Source of the DNA: Ferruginibacter lapsinanis
GTDB lineage: Bacteria; Bacteroidota; Bacteroidia; Chitinophagales; Chitinophagaceae
Direction of reading: 5' to 3'
Assembly (NCBI RefSeq): GCF_020783315.1
Contig: NZ_CP086063.1
Location: 2,530,501-2,594,500, forward strand
Length of the DNA stretch: 64,000 nucleotides
Shown here: positions 19,720-29,551 of the stretch, piece by piece
Layout of the letters: every line of letters starts with the position of its first letter
Position numbering within the stretch: position 1 is the stretch's first letter
The notes under the pieces: generated by a model
Told to the model about the DNA's origin: nothing
The model's input: only the letters and a program-made list of their open reading frames with translations
Database searches by the model: none
Program-made: the position numbers and the translations under genes

Positions 19720-20796
19720 ATGAAACTATTCACTTCTTTCATTGCATTGATACTACTCGTCTCCTGTAAGAGTAAGCAGGAAAAAACAAATCCCATCGAA
19801 GAAAAGATCACTGAATCTGTATATGCATCGGGAATAATAAAAAGCAAAAATCAATACCAGGTTTTTTCTGCAGTAGGCGGGCTGGTTAAAGATATACTCG
19901 TTACCGAAGGAGATCTGATAAAGAAAGGTGATGCCATCATGCGATTGTCTGATATAACAGCAAGACTCAATAGTGAGAATGCTAAAATAGCTGCAGATTA
20001 TTCCAGTGTAGCGGCTAATGCTGATAAATTAAATGCATTAAAAATTGATATTGCCAATGCAAAGGCCAAAATGGAGAATGATGCTTCTTTATTAGAAAAA
20101 CAACGCAACCTATGGAATCAGGGTATCGGCACCCGTAATGAGCTGGATCAGCGTGAATTGATGCACACAAATTCTGTTAATGCGTATAATGCAGCGAAGC
20201 TTCGCTATAATGACCTTCAACAACAATTAAATTTTCAGTCTAAACAATCACAAAAAAGATTAGAGATATCGAATACCACCACTGGGGATTATACGATCAA
20301 AAGTGAAGTCTCTGGCAAAGTATATGATGTGTTAAAAGAAAAAGGAGAGATGGTGAATACGCAAACTCCTGTTGCATTGATTGGAGATGCTAATGGATTT
20401 ATTGTGGAATTGCAAGTAGACGAATATGATATTGCAAGAATTAAGATCGGCCAAAAAATCCTGTTGAGTATGGATAGCTATAAGGGACAGGTATTTGAAG
20501 CTGTTGTAGAAAAGATAAATCCTGCGATGAATGCACAGACAAAGTCTTTTACAATTGATGCTGCTTTTATTACGCCACCTCCGGCATTATATCCTAACCT
20601 TACAACCGAGGCCAATATAATCATCAATGTCAAAGAAAAAGCATTGACCATTCCGAGAAATTATCTGATAGATGATACCTATGTAATGCTATCTACAAAA
20701 GAAAAAAGAAAAGTTACGACGGGATTAAAGGATTATCAGAAAATAGAAATACTTAGTGGGCTAACTAGTAAAGATGTAATAATTAAACCACTGTAA
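19720..20796 (+). CDS. MacA/HlyD-like periplasmic adaptor lipoprotein
   Basis: A membrane-fusion adaptor of 358 residues. It has a lipoprotein signal (LILLVSC, cysteine at 16), then a biotinyl-lipoyl-like half (VGGLVKDILVTEGDLIKKGD), a long alpha-helical hairpin (about 85-190, rich in Ala, Lys and Glu), the second lipoyl half (SGKVYDVLKEKGEMV) and a beta-barrel with VDEYDIARIKIGQK. Such proteins connect an inner-membrane exporter to an outer-membrane channel. It is the first gene of an adaptor-permease-ATPase operon (its stop shares one base with the next ATG), which is the split form of a MacAB-type exporter. The cargo is unknown, and no TolC-like gene is beside it. Confidence 0.88.
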   Translation: MKLFTSFIALILLVSCKSKQEKTNPIEEKITESVYASGIIKSKNQYQVFSAVGGLVKDILVTEGDLIKKGDAIMRLSDITARLNSENAKIAADYSSVAANADKLNALKIDIANAKAKMENDASLLEKQRNLWNQGIGTRNELDQRELMHTNSVNAYNAAKLRYNDLQQQLNFQSKQSQKRLEISNTTTGDYTIKSEVSGKVYDVLKEKGEMVNTQTPVALIGDANGFIVELQVDEYDIARIKIGQKILLSMDSYKGQVFEAVVEKINPAMNAQTKSFTIDAAFITPPPALYPNLTTEANIIINVKEKALTIPRNYLIDDTYVMLSTKEKRKVTTGLKDYQKIEILSGLTSKDVIIKPL

Positions 20797-22055
20797 TGAG
20801 AACTAAACTTCTTATCAGCATCGCAATGTCGTTGTTGCTGGCACGTTGGAAACAAACGCTGGTAGCAGCTATAGGGGTTACATTTAGTATTACCATGTTT
20901 ATAACACTGCTTAGTTTTATGACGGGCCTTAATAATTTGCTGGATGGATTAATCTTAAATCGCACTCCTCATGTCCGTTTATTCAATGATATAAAACCTA
21001 ATAAAAATCAACCGGTAAACATATCCAAGAACTATACGGGGTATTACAATTTTATCCGCTCAGTAAAATCATCCACTAGTCGTCAGCAGATATACAATAG
21101 TGGAGCAATCATGAAAGCGTTAAAAAACGATGAAAGAGTATTAGGGTTTTCGCCGAAACTTACTGCCCAGGTTTTTTTTAATGATGGTAATGTTGATATT
21201 ACCGGTGTTATAAATGGTATCGATGTACTGGAAGAAAGCAGGTTATTCCATTTTGGTGATTATATTACTTCCGGCTCCGGACTGGATATCAATAAAGTTC
21301 CTAACAGTATTGTATTAGGTAAAGGGTTAGCAGAAAAGTTATTGGCAGAGATTGGTGATGTGGTGCAGGTTACAACGGCTAAGGGTGAACGCTTTCAATT
21401 GAAGGTGGTGGGGTATTTCCAATCTGGTATAGCTGATTTTGATAAAGTGCAAAGTTATGCTACAGTAAGTACTGTGCAGAAGCTGCTGAGTAAGCCGGCT
21501 GATTATATTACAGATATACAGGTAAAAATGAAAGACATAAAAAAAGCCCCTGCTGTAGCCACAGAATACCGGCAATTGTTTGAAGCAGATGCGGAAGATA
21601 TACAAACTGCCAACTCCCAATTTGAAACGGGGAGCTCTATTCGTTCTTTAATTTCTTATGCTGTAGGTATCACTTTATTGATTGTTGCAGGCTTTGGTAT
21701 TTACAATATACTCAACATGATGATCTACGAAAAAATGGATTCGATCGCTATTCTGAAAGCTACGGGTTTCTCCGGCAGAGATGTGATGAAGATCTTTTTA
21801 GGGATAGCGTTAAGCATTGGTTTTTTTGGAGGTTTGTTTGGGTTGCTATTTGGTTTTACATTATCGTCCATAATTGATCAGATACCATTTAATACTGCGG
21901 CACTACCCACTGTAAAAACATATCCGATCAATTACAATCCGGTATATTATGGAATTGGTATTATTTTTTCATTGATCACCACTTATCTGGCAGGCTGGTT
22001 TCCGGCACGTAAGGCAAGTAAAGTTGATCCGGTTGTCATAATAAGAGGTAAATAA
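20796..22055 (+). CDS. ABC transporter permease, FtsX/MacB type
   Basis: A 419-residue inner-membrane permease. It has an N-terminal helix (ATLVAAIGVTFSITMFITLLS region), a large periplasmic MacB core domain (about 50-280), and three C-terminal helices beginning with SLISYAVGITLLIVAGFGIYN. The FtsX signature appears as NMMIYEKMDSIAILKATGFS, and the end has GWFPARKASKVDPVVIIRGK, the conserved C-terminus of the family. It pairs with the adaptor gene upstream and the ATPase two bases downstream. Members of this type act as mechanotransmission exporters of lipoproteins, siderophores or toxins; the substrate here is unknown. Confidence 0.9.
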   Translation: MRTKLLISIAMSLLLARWKQTLVAAIGVTFSITMFITLLSFMTGLNNLLDGLILNRTPHVRLFNDIKPNKNQPVNISKNYTGYYNFIRSVKSSTSRQQIYNSGAIMKALKNDERVLGFSPKLTAQVFFNDGNVDITGVINGIDVLEESRLFHFGDYITSGSGLDINKVPNSIVLGKGLAEKLLAEIGDVVQVTTAKGERFQLKVVGYFQSGIADFDKVQSYATVSTVQKLLSKPADYITDIQVKMKDIKKAPAVATEYRQLFEADAEDIQTANSQFETGSSIRSLISYAVGITLLIVAGFGIYNILNMMIYEKMDSIAILKATGFSGRDVMKIFLGIALSIGFFGGLFGLLFGFTLSSIIDQIPFNTAALPTVKTYPINYNPVYYGIGIIFSLITTYLAGWFPARKASKVDPVVIIRGK

Positions 22056-22057
22056 TT

Positions 22058-22738
22058 ATGAGTGAATTAATTCTTGAGGCAAGACATATCAATAAATATT
22101 TTCATGATCCTGTGACGGTACAGGTATTAACAGGTATTACTTTCTCGATTAATAAAGGAGAGTTTGTTTCAGTTACAGGAAAATCAGGTTGTGGGAAGTC
22201 CACACTGCTCTATATTTTATCTACCATGGATACAGATTATGAAGGAGAATTATTGATTGATAATATCTCTATGGCAAATAAAAAAGAAGCGGAGTTGGCA
22301 AGGGTTAGAAATGAGAAGATCGGATTTGTATTTCAATTCCATTATTTACTGAATGAATTTAATGTATTAAGAAATGTAATGCTTCCGGGATTGAAGTTGA
22401 ATAAATATTCAGAAGCAGAAATTGAGAGCAGGGCAATGGAAAAATTGAAGATGCTGGAGATCGATCACCTGGCATTAAAAAATGCCAATATGGTTTCAGG
22501 AGGAGAAAAGCAAAGAGTTGCCATTGCACGTGCATTGATCAATGATCCACATATTATTATGGGAGATGAACCAACCGGCAATCTCGATAAAAAAAATAGT
22601 GATATTGTTTTTGATATCTTTAAACAATTAGCAGAAGAGTATAATCAAACTTTGTTGATCGTTACACATGATCAAAGTTTTGCAGAAAGAACACAACGAA
22701 CTATTAAGATGGAAGATGGAAAGATCGTTGATCAATGA
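22058..22738 (+). CDS. ABC transporter ATP-binding protein (MacB/LolD-like)
   Basis: The 226-residue cytosolic ATPase of the exporter encoded by the two genes upstream. Walker A is GKSGCGKST (about residues 40-48), the Q-loop lies in FVFQFHYLL, the ABC signature is VSGGEKQRVAIARAL, Walker B is HIIMGDEPTGNLD, and the H-loop is IVTHDQSF. The motif set is the LolD/MacB/FtsE group that pairs with FtsX-type permeases, in line with the neighbour. It closes the operon; the next gene starts 74 bases later. Confidence 0.92.
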   Translation: MSELILEARHINKYFHDPVTVQVLTGITFSINKGEFVSVTGKSGCGKSTLLYILSTMDTDYEGELLIDNISMANKKEAELARVRNEKIGFVFQFHYLLNEFNVLRNVMLPGLKLNKYSEAEIESRAMEKLKMLEIDHLALKNANMVSGGEKQRVAIARALINDPHIIMGDEPTGNLDKKNSDIVFDIFKQLAEEYNQTLLIVTHDQSFAERTQRTIKMEDGKIVDQ

Positions 22739-22812
22739 TCTCTTTATAAATACCCTTTGTTGGGTATAGTGCAATATGGTTTTATTTTTCAACTTTGAAA
22801 AAAAATAAAACC

Positions 22813-23436
22813 ATGAAAAAAATTTATCTGTCTTTTTTTGTATTGATTGGTCTGGCTGCACAAGCACAACATGCTAAATATCCTATTTACTTGCGGGGCG
22901 ATTTGGGTATCAGTAATGTGAAAACTAATGGAGGTAAAGGCAACAGTACAATTGCATTAGGTATTGGAGCCGAAACATTTCTTACCCTGAAGAAGGGACA
23001 AGACGTTAACCTGTCACTTAATCCCAATTTATCTTATTTGCATACAGGCTACGAAAACACAGGAGGGGGTAGGGTGAAGGTGAATTATTTATCCTTGGGA
23101 CTACCGGTTTGCTTATTCTTAGGTAATAATGGCGAATCAATAGGGCTATTTTTTGGTGCAGGCCCCTTTGTGAATATTGCTACTTCGGGTAAATTCAGAA
23201 ATTCATCGATAGATAATTATAAAACAATGAGTTTTGGAAACGGAAGTGCTGATAATAGAAAATCTATAGATGCTGGCTTCATATTAAAAAGTGGTTTAAG
23301 AATAAAGAAAGCAAATATGGGACTTCAATATAATATAGGTACAACTAATCTGATCCCAAAAGATAGAATTACTACAGGGTCTTTTATTAAGAGCCGTAAC
23401 TTTTTGTTCTATATAAGTTATTTACTGGGTAAATAA
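22813..23436 (+). CDS. small outer-membrane beta-barrel protein
   Basis: A 207-residue exported protein. A signal peptide (MKKIYLSFFVLIGLAAQAQ) is followed by alternating hydrophobic and glycine-rich strands (YLRGDLGISNVKTNGGKG, SLGLPVCLFLGNN, GLFFGAGPFVNIA, AGFILKSGLRI), typical of the OmpX/PorT-like eight-stranded barrels common in Bacteroidota. I chose the ATG at 22813, which begins the signal peptide directly, over an upstream in-frame TTG at 22795. It is followed by a bidirectional terminator. Function unknown. Confidence 0.75.
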   Translation: MKKIYLSFFVLIGLAAQAQHAKYPIYLRGDLGISNVKTNGGKGNSTIALGIGAETFLTLKKGQDVNLSLNPNLSYLHTGYENTGGGRVKVNYLSLGLPVCLFLGNNGESIGLFFGAGPFVNIATSGKFRNSSIDNYKTMSFGNGSADNRKSIDAGFILKSGLRIKKANMGLQYNIGTTNLIPKDRITTGSFIKSRNFLFYISYLLGK

Positions 23437-23450
23437 TTACTACTTGTATT

Positions 23451-23484
23451 AAAAAAGGTCAACTTAAATAGTTGACCTTTTTTA
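23451..23484. terminator. bidirectional terminator
   Basis: The inverted arms GGTCAAC and GTTGACC (23457-23477) are flanked by an A run on the left and a T run on the right. It can therefore stop both the + strand barrel gene and the - strand gene that converge here. Confidence 0.85.
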
Positions 23485-23503
23485 ATTATGTAAAATAATT
23501 TTA

Positions 23504-23902
23504 TTATTTATTTGGTGCTGGAGGTGGAGGTGGTTGAGTTGCTTCTTTTTGTTTTTTACGAATAGCACTCCATTGTTTGAACTTTTCAGCTCCCATGATC
23601 TGTTTTAGCTTTTCATTTTTAGCACTGTTAACTTCGTCTTTCTTTGCTGCTTTTTCTGCTTCAGTTAAAGCGTCGTCATTTTTTATATCTTTTCCTTTTT
23701 GTTCAGCATCTGTTAAAGTCATTCTTACTAATGTCTGCTGGTCAGCAGGTAAGCCTAACTCTGTGAAAGCAGCAACCAGATCAGCTTCTTTTTTAGCTTT
23801 CTCTGCGGCTTTTTGTTCTTTGGTTTTTGGAGGATTGTTTTGTGCAAATGATACAAAAGCAAATGCACTCATGAACAAACACGTAATAATTAATTTTTTC
23901 AT
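23504..23902 (-). CDS. small secreted Ala/Lys-rich helical protein
   Basis: A 132-residue protein with a signal peptide (MKKLIITCLFMSAFAFVSFAQ) and a highly charged helical body: KEQKAAEKAKKEADLVAAF, LPADQQTLVRMTLTDAEQK, EAEKAAKKDEV, GAEKFKQWSAIRKKQ. It ends with a proline run (PPPPPAPNK). The pattern of a periplasmic helical hairpin recalls Spy/CpxP-like or DUF4890-type Bacteroidota proteins, but I do not recognise a precise family. A perfect 12-base palindrome lies 73-84 bases upstream of its start. It shares a bidirectional terminator with the convergent barrel gene. Confidence 0.7.
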   Translation of the reverse strand: MKKLIITCLFMSAFAFVSFAQNNPPKTKEQKAAEKAKKEADLVAAFTELGLPADQQTLVRMTLTDAEQKGKDIKNDDALTEAEKAAKKDEVNSAKNEKLKQIMGAEKFKQWSAIRKKQKEATQPPPPPAPNK

Positions 23903-23974
23903 GTGGCTATATTTATTTTTTTTACAGTATAAAATTAGGCAACTGATTTGATATTATTTTGCTTTTAACAGATT

Positions 23975-23986
23975 GTTTACGTAAAC
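23975..23986. promoter_or_regulatory. 12-base palindrome, possible operator
   Basis: GTTTACGTAAAC is a perfect palindrome in the gap between the PBP1A stop and the small secreted protein gene, 73 bases or more upstream of the latter's ATG. LacI-type regulators often bind palindromes with a central CG, so this could be an operator. A single occurrence is weak evidence. Confidence 0.3.
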
Positions 23987-24039
23987 GTTCCCGTAGGTTA
24001 ATAAACTATCTGTTAAGGCTGTGAAAACAGCATTAACAG

Positions 24040-26418
24040 TTATTTGTAGTCATTTAATTTTGGCTTTTCTGACTTAACAGGCTTTTTGTTTTTATCTTCC
24101 GCTTTAGGTGGAGTAGATGCTTCACTTTTGACCTCAGTTTTTTTGGGCAATGTAGCCGCAGGTTTTGAGTTGCTGTCGACAGGAATCAATGGTTTACTGA
24201 TGTCTGAATTATCCGGAGCAGGATCAACTATAAAGTCGTCCGCATTACCGTTGCCCATATCATCTGGCGCCATATTTCCATCACTTTGATTTACAATATT
24301 GGCAAAATTCTGATCAGCATAGATCGGGTCTTTACTCATTTCTGCTGGTGCTTCAAATTTCGTGATCTTGCCATAAGGGAGTCTTTTGTTGTCATACACT
24401 TTTTTCATAAAATAGCCCCACTTTGGCAATGCCATTTCATTACCACCACTGGTACCTGCATAGATCCTGATAAAAGGATCATCGCAACCAACCCATGTAC
24501 CGGCTAATAATTCCGGAGTGTAGCCAATGAACCAACCATCTGTATTATCATTTGTAGTCCCGGTCTTTCCAGCCTTTTCTACTTCAATTCCATAATTGTT
24601 CAATGATCTTCCTGTACCAAACTGCACTACCCCCTGCATCAATTTTACCATGGTAAATGCATCACCTTCACTGATCACCTGTTTTGTTTCAGATCTGAAT
24701 TCTTCTAACAAATTACCGTTCTTGTCTTCTATACGATTAACAAATATGGGCTCAATATTATATCCTTTACTAGGGAACATAGTGTACGCTCTAAGCATTT
24801 CAAGCATTGGTATTTCTGCAGATCCTAACGCAATCGAAGGGTAAGGGGGTATCTTAACAGTGATGCCACAGTTATGAGCAAATTCTACCAATTTGCTTAC
24901 ACCAATGATAGAGATCAAACGATAAGCAGCAGCATTTTTTGAATGAGCTAAACAGTAAGCCATTGTACCTGCTCCACCTGTAATACATTTTCCTCCTAAA
25001 CAAATAGTACCACCGGCAATAGATGTTTGAGGAGTGTAGCCGGCATCTTGTACTGCAAGTGTATATAACAGTGGTTTAAATGTAGAACCTACTTGTCTTA
25101 ATGCTGTTACGTGATCATATTTAAACCATTTAAAATCAATTCCGCCTACCCAGCTTTTTACTTCACCAGTTATCGGATCCATAGCTGCAAAAGATGTTTG
25201 CATCAGTTGCTTATGATACTTGATAGAGTCGTATGGAGTCATAACAGTATCAGTTTCTCTTGCCTTATTCCAGGCAAATATTTTCATTTTTACCGGCTTG
25301 TCAAATGATCTTCTGATATCTTCATCTTTTACTTCATCTTCTTTCATGCTGCGCCATCTTTCAGAGGATCTTATTGCACTTTCTATAATGGATTCACGGC
25401 CCTTCCAAACTTTGCCGCCGTTTGCTTTTATCAACCAATCCAACTTTTTTTGAATTACAGGCATGTGTTGTTCTACTGCTTCTTCAGCATATTGCTGCAT
25501 GGTTGAATTAATAGTGGTATAGATCTTTAATCCATCTCTGTATAAATCGTAGTTCTCGCCGGTTTTTAAATTTTTATGACTTTTACACCATACTTTTAAT
25601 CTATCAGAAAGTACTGCTCTGAAATAAGGAGCGATCCCAAGATTTTCATCAGGTTTTTTATAATTGGTTGAAAGCGGTTTGGCTTTTAAAGCAGCGGCCT
25701 GCGCCTCTGTAAGATAATGTTGTTTGCAATCCACCATTCTGCCATACACTGTATTACGACGGTTGAGGCCGGCAACAGGATGTCTGACAGGATCATAAAT
25801 AAATCCTTTTAACATGCCTACCAATATTGCGGACTCCTGTATGTCTAATTCTGCAGGCTCTTTTTGAAAATAAGTTTTTGATGCATTACGTATACCATAG
25901 TTGTTTCCCCACGGGGCTCTGTTAAGATAAAGAGTGATGATCTCTTCTTTAGTAAAATTTCTTTCCAGTTTTACAGCAATGATCCATTCTTTTATCTTTT
26001 CCAGTACCCTGGTAATTATATTTTTATGTCCCTGGCCCAACATCATTTTAGCAAGCTGCTGAGTAATAGGGCTACCTCCACCATCGGTACCTAATTTAAG
26101 TACAACTCTTGCTATTGCTTTTGCATCAATACCGGAGTGGTCATAAAAACGTTCATCTTCTGTTGCTATCAATGCATGGATGATATTAGGAGAGATTTCA
26201 TGATACTTTACTTCACTTCTGTTCTCTGAGTAATATTTACCCATAAGCTTACCATCAGCACTGTATATTTCACTGGCAAGATCAGCTTCAGGGTTTTCTA
26301 ATTCCTGCAAGGAAGGCATTTTGCCAAATAAACCAAAATTTGCACAGATAAATAATAAGACAACAAAAAGGAGTCCACCGAAAAAGACTCTCCATAAAAT
26401 TTTTACAGAACGCTTCAT
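24040..26418 (-). CDS. penicillin-binding protein 1A (transglycosylase/transpeptidase)
   Basis: A bifunctional class A PBP of 792 residues that polymerises and cross-links peptidoglycan in the periplasm. It has a single N-terminal membrane anchor (about 8-28). A GT51 glycosyltransferase domain follows, with the catalytic Glu at 87 in ATEDERFYDHSG, GGSPITQQLAKMM, and KLERNFTKEEIITLYLN. The transpeptidase has SxxK with catalytic S445 (GSTFKP), SKN at 493-495 and KTG at 618-620. The last ~90 residues are a low-complexity Asp/Pro/Lys tail. All active-site motifs are intact. It lies 34 bases after the PorW/SprE-like gene, so the two are probably one transcript, tying wall synthesis to T9SS assembly by location only. 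Confidence 0.95.
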   Translation of the reverse strand: MKRSVKILWRVFFGGLLFVVLLFICANFGLFGKMPSLQELENPEADLASEIYSADGKLMGKYYSENRSEVKYHEISPNIIHALIATEDERFYDHSGIDAKAIARVVLKLGTDGGGSPITQQLAKMMLGQGHKNIITRVLEKIKEWIIAVKLERNFTKEEIITLYLNRAPWGNNYGIRNASKTYFQKEPAELDIQESAILVGMLKGFIYDPVRHPVAGLNRRNTVYGRMVDCKQHYLTEAQAAALKAKPLSTNYKKPDENLGIAPYFRAVLSDRLKVWCKSHKNLKTGENYDLYRDGLKIYTTINSTMQQYAEEAVEQHMPVIQKKLDWLIKANGGKVWKGRESIIESAIRSSERWRSMKEDEVKDEDIRRSFDKPVKMKIFAWNKARETDTVMTPYDSIKYHKQLMQTSFAAMDPITGEVKSWVGGIDFKWFKYDHVTALRQVGSTFKPLLYTLAVQDAGYTPQTSIAGGTICLGGKCITGGAGTMAYCLAHSKNAAAYRLISIIGVSKLVEFAHNCGITVKIPPYPSIALGSAEIPMLEMLRAYTMFPSKGYNIEPIFVNRIEDKNGNLLEEFRSETKQVISEGDAFTMVKLMQGVVQFGTGRSLNNYGIEVEKAGKTGTTNDNTDGWFIGYTPELLAGTWVGCDDPFIRIYAGTSGGNEMALPKWGYFMKKVYDNKRLPYGKITKFEAPAEMSKDPIYADQNFANIVNQSDGNMAPDDMGNGNADDFIVDPAPDNSDISKPLIPVDSNSKPAATLPKKTEVKSEASTPPKAEDKNKKPVKSEKPKLNDYK

Positions 26419-26452
26419 ATATTAAAATGAATTAGATAGTTAGTGTTACGAA

Positions 26453-29452
26453 TTAAAACTTGCCTGGATATTGTTTGTTTAAAAGGGCTTTATATCCGGT
26501 TAGATCTTTATTGGCTTTTAATTTTTGCAGATTTTCATCTGTGCTGATAAAGAATGAATATTTACCGGCATCTAACCATGATACTTCACTCGGAGCTGCC
26601 CTTCGTAATTTATTCATATACTCTATTGCTTTATTCGCATCTGTGAATGATGAAAATATCAGCAAAGTGTTATCTCCATCCAAAGCATCTTTTGTTAGTG
26701 TAATAGGACGGTCACCAAATCCTTCACTAACAAATCTGTTGAATGCATTTTTTGCTTCATTAATATAGGTGCCATCCACTTTGGTAAGTAGCATAATTAC
26801 GTTATGTGGTAATGATGCATCAAACGAAAATGGCCCACTTGTTATAATATTTGCCTGGGAAATAACCTGTGTTTTATTATCCAATGATGGAGGCACAGTA
26901 ATGTTTCGCTGAGCACTGTCTATAACCGGCTGATTGTTATTTACCGGAATTGTATTCTTAACAACATTATCAGAAATATGAATGATGTCATCTTCTTTAG
27001 CTCTTGTAATTTCTAATGCTGTAAGATATTTTTCAATCTCATCTCTTCTGCTTAATACATCCAGCAAACTTTCTGCTTTTATTTTAAGCGGAGAGGAGGG
27101 GTATAGCTGAATAATATTTTTTAAAACAATTTTGGCAACACTATCATCTTTTTGTTTTACGTGATAGATCGCTTCTATATATAACAATTGAGGCGACCAA
27201 TAACTTTTACCATACAAACTATCTGCTTTTTGTTTTTCAGTTAATGCTTCGGCAAATTTCCCTTCAATAAACAAATTGTAGATATCTGCATACCGCTTAG
27301 TTGCCGGGTTGTTTTTAAGTTCAGGCTTAGCAGATGCCGGATCTGTAAGTAATTTTGCAGAAATACTATTAGCCAGTTTGGTTGTTAATAAATTCTTGTA
27401 AAAAGCGGCCTGGGATAAATCGTTTAGTTTCGTATAACAATAGTATAGTCCAAGGTATATCTTCCCTTCATGTAAAGAATCAGGATAACGTTTTAATGAT
27501 TCCTGGTAAGTATTGATGGCTTCTTTGTAATCTTCAAGGTCATTCTGATAAAGTTGCGCCAAGTCAAATAAGGCAGCATCTATCAGAGAATGACTGATGA
27601 TCATCTTTTCTTCAGTAAGCGGAATATTTGCTAATAACCCATCATAACTTATGTCTTCTTCTGTAGGAGCCACTACTGGAGTAGTGGTATTGGTAATACC
27701 GGTAGGATCAATATCCATGTCTGGATTTATTGCTATGATATCATTGCTCATACTGGCATCTAGTGCAGCTTTTCTACGCCAGTTATCGGTATTGTCTCTA
27801 TTGCCCCAACGTCTTTTAAATTCGCTGAACCCTTTGGCTTTTGTAGAAGCATTATAGAAATACCATTCGCCTTTACCGGAGTTGTCCGAAAACAGATCGA
27901 TAGCTTTCTCTTTGTTATTCTCAAAGCCGATCACAACACCTCCATTATAGTCTTCTTCTTTTAATCCCTTTTCTTTTCTGAGTTTTTTTGATAATTTTTT
28001 TAAGAATGTATCTCTTTCCAGTGGGGTTAAAGTTGCAATTCTTTGCAGGCTATCTTGCCGCTCGATGATGTTGATTTGCTTTACAATTTTTGACAAGCCG
28101 CTTTTTCTTTCTAATATTTTCAAAAGTCGTTCGCCAAATGATGTGTCCGTAGTTTCAAGACTATCATAAGCAGCAGCAGCCAATTTATATTGTTTTCTTT
28201 CATAAGCAATATCTGCCAGTAACAAATAGGCCTTGTTTTTAAAAACAATATTTTCCTGATTATAGAGCAAGCTTTTATTTAAATACGTAATAGCATTGGC
28301 TGTATCAGGTTTTTGCATTGCTAATTGAGCAGCAGAGTAATAAATGATATCCTTGTATGCTTCAAATTTATCCTTTTTGGCCATGTGCAACAGGTTGCTG
28401 ATGCTGTTGTCTAACTCCTTGCCACTGACATTTCCTTTAAACATTTTTGCATCGTTCAAATTAGCATAGATATCCATCAACGGACTGGTAGTATGTTTGG
28501 ATGCTTTTGCATAATAATCTGAGGCTTTGTCAAATTCGCCTGTTAGTTCATACAACTGTGCCAACAAAAATTCAGAACGGGATTTATCTTGTTTATTGTC
28601 AGCATTGCTTAATCCTTTTTCTAAGTATACAGCAGCACTGTCGTAAGTATTTTGTTTATAAAACCAATAAGCATATACTTCGTCCAGATCATTTTGTAAA
28701 CGTCTTGGCAGATTAGGGTCATTTTGTAATGTCTTTATCAAGCCTGCCGCCGCTCCATATTCCTCCTGTTCAATAAAAGTTCGTACAAGCCAGATGAAAG
28801 CATCATTACGGCTGGGTGGTTTAGAGGCTATTTTTTGTAAGAGATTTTGTTTCTCTTTATTGGCAATACTGATAGTTCCTTTGCTGGCTTCATAATTAGT
28901 ACCAACAATTTTATCGTCATCTTCGTTTCTCTTTTTTCTTGGATATAAATTGTAGTTGATAAATTGAAAAGTTGCTGCGGCAGAGTCAAACTCTTTTCTA
29001 AAAAAATATGCTTTACCCATCAATAAATACATATTATCTATCCAGTCATTTCTTAGATCATGCAATAATATACCTGCCGTTGCTTTAAGAATGACAGAAT
29101 CTAATTCTGCAGCCTGTGTAGAAGTATTATCTAATGAATAGGGATAAAATGATAATAATTTAGAATAATCATCAATTTGTGCGATTTTGGCTCTCTCAAT
29201 AACAGTATTGATCTTATTATTGGCATTATAGTAATAATTATAATGTGTATAGGTATTCTGAAACAAATGCCTGATAGGAGTGAATTTTTTATCGGCCATC
29301 TTTTCTGACCCTAACTTTCTGTTCTCAAATTTATCCGGCTTTTTTTGTTTGCCTAACAGGTCTACTGTCCAGGCAGGTTGTGCGTAGGCCAGATTAAAAA
29401 TTGTACCGAGTACAGATAAAAGTATTATAAATGTTAATGTCTTCTTCAGCAT
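26453..29452 (-). CDS. TPR protein, PorW/SprE-like T9SS component
   Basis: A 999-residue exported protein with a signal peptide (residues 1-24, ending LAYAQ). An N-terminal segment typical of the SprE/PorW family (NTYTHYNYYYNANNKI) is followed by many tetratricopeptide-like helical pairs (YLLMGKAYFFRKEFDSAAATF, EFLLAQLYELTGEFDKASDYY, QLYQNDLEDYKEAINTYQ). The C-terminal domain has NVIMLLTKVDGTYINEA and KYSFFISTDENLQKL, as in the C-terminus of this family. SprE/PorW is required for T9SS secretion and gliding in Flavobacterium and Porphyromonas. It was assigned from architecture and C-terminal pattern, without alignment; a generic TPR protein is the alternative. It reads divergently from the bactofilin operon. 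Confidence 0.7.
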   Translation of the reverse strand: MLKKTLTFIILLSVLGTIFNLAYAQPAWTVDLLGKQKKPDKFENRKLGSEKMADKKFTPIRHLFQNTYTHYNYYYNANNKINTVIERAKIAQIDDYSKLLSFYPYSLDNTSTQAAELDSVILKATAGILLHDLRNDWIDNMYLLMGKAYFFRKEFDSAAATFQFINYNLYPRKKRNEDDDKIVGTNYEASKGTISIANKEKQNLLQKIASKPPSRNDAFIWLVRTFIEQEEYGAAAGLIKTLQNDPNLPRRLQNDLDEVYAYWFYKQNTYDSAAVYLEKGLSNADNKQDKSRSEFLLAQLYELTGEFDKASDYYAKASKHTTSPLMDIYANLNDAKMFKGNVSGKELDNSISNLLHMAKKDKFEAYKDIIYYSAAQLAMQKPDTANAITYLNKSLLYNQENIVFKNKAYLLLADIAYERKQYKLAAAAYDSLETTDTSFGERLLKILERKSGLSKIVKQINIIERQDSLQRIATLTPLERDTFLKKLSKKLRKEKGLKEEDYNGGVVIGFENNKEKAIDLFSDNSGKGEWYFYNASTKAKGFSEFKRRWGNRDNTDNWRRKAALDASMSNDIIAINPDMDIDPTGITNTTTPVVAPTEEDISYDGLLANIPLTEEKMIISHSLIDAALFDLAQLYQNDLEDYKEAINTYQESLKRYPDSLHEGKIYLGLYYCYTKLNDLSQAAFYKNLLTTKLANSISAKLLTDPASAKPELKNNPATKRYADIYNLFIEGKFAEALTEKQKADSLYGKSYWSPQLLYIEAIYHVKQKDDSVAKIVLKNIIQLYPSSPLKIKAESLLDVLSRRDEIEKYLTALEITRAKEDDIIHISDNVVKNTIPVNNNQPVIDSAQRNITVPPSLDNKTQVISQANIITSGPFSFDASLPHNVIMLLTKVDGTYINEAKNAFNRFVSEGFGDRPITLTKDALDGDNTLLIFSSFTDANKAIEYMNKLRRAAPSEVSWLDAGKYSFFISTDENLQKLKANKDLTGYKALLNKQYPGKF

Positions 29453-29551
29453 GCAAGAACTAATTGAAAATGCGGCTAAATATCGGATATTTTTAGCAAT
29501 TATTGAGGATAATGCATTTGGTTTCTTAATTTTAACACCGAATAAAGAACT

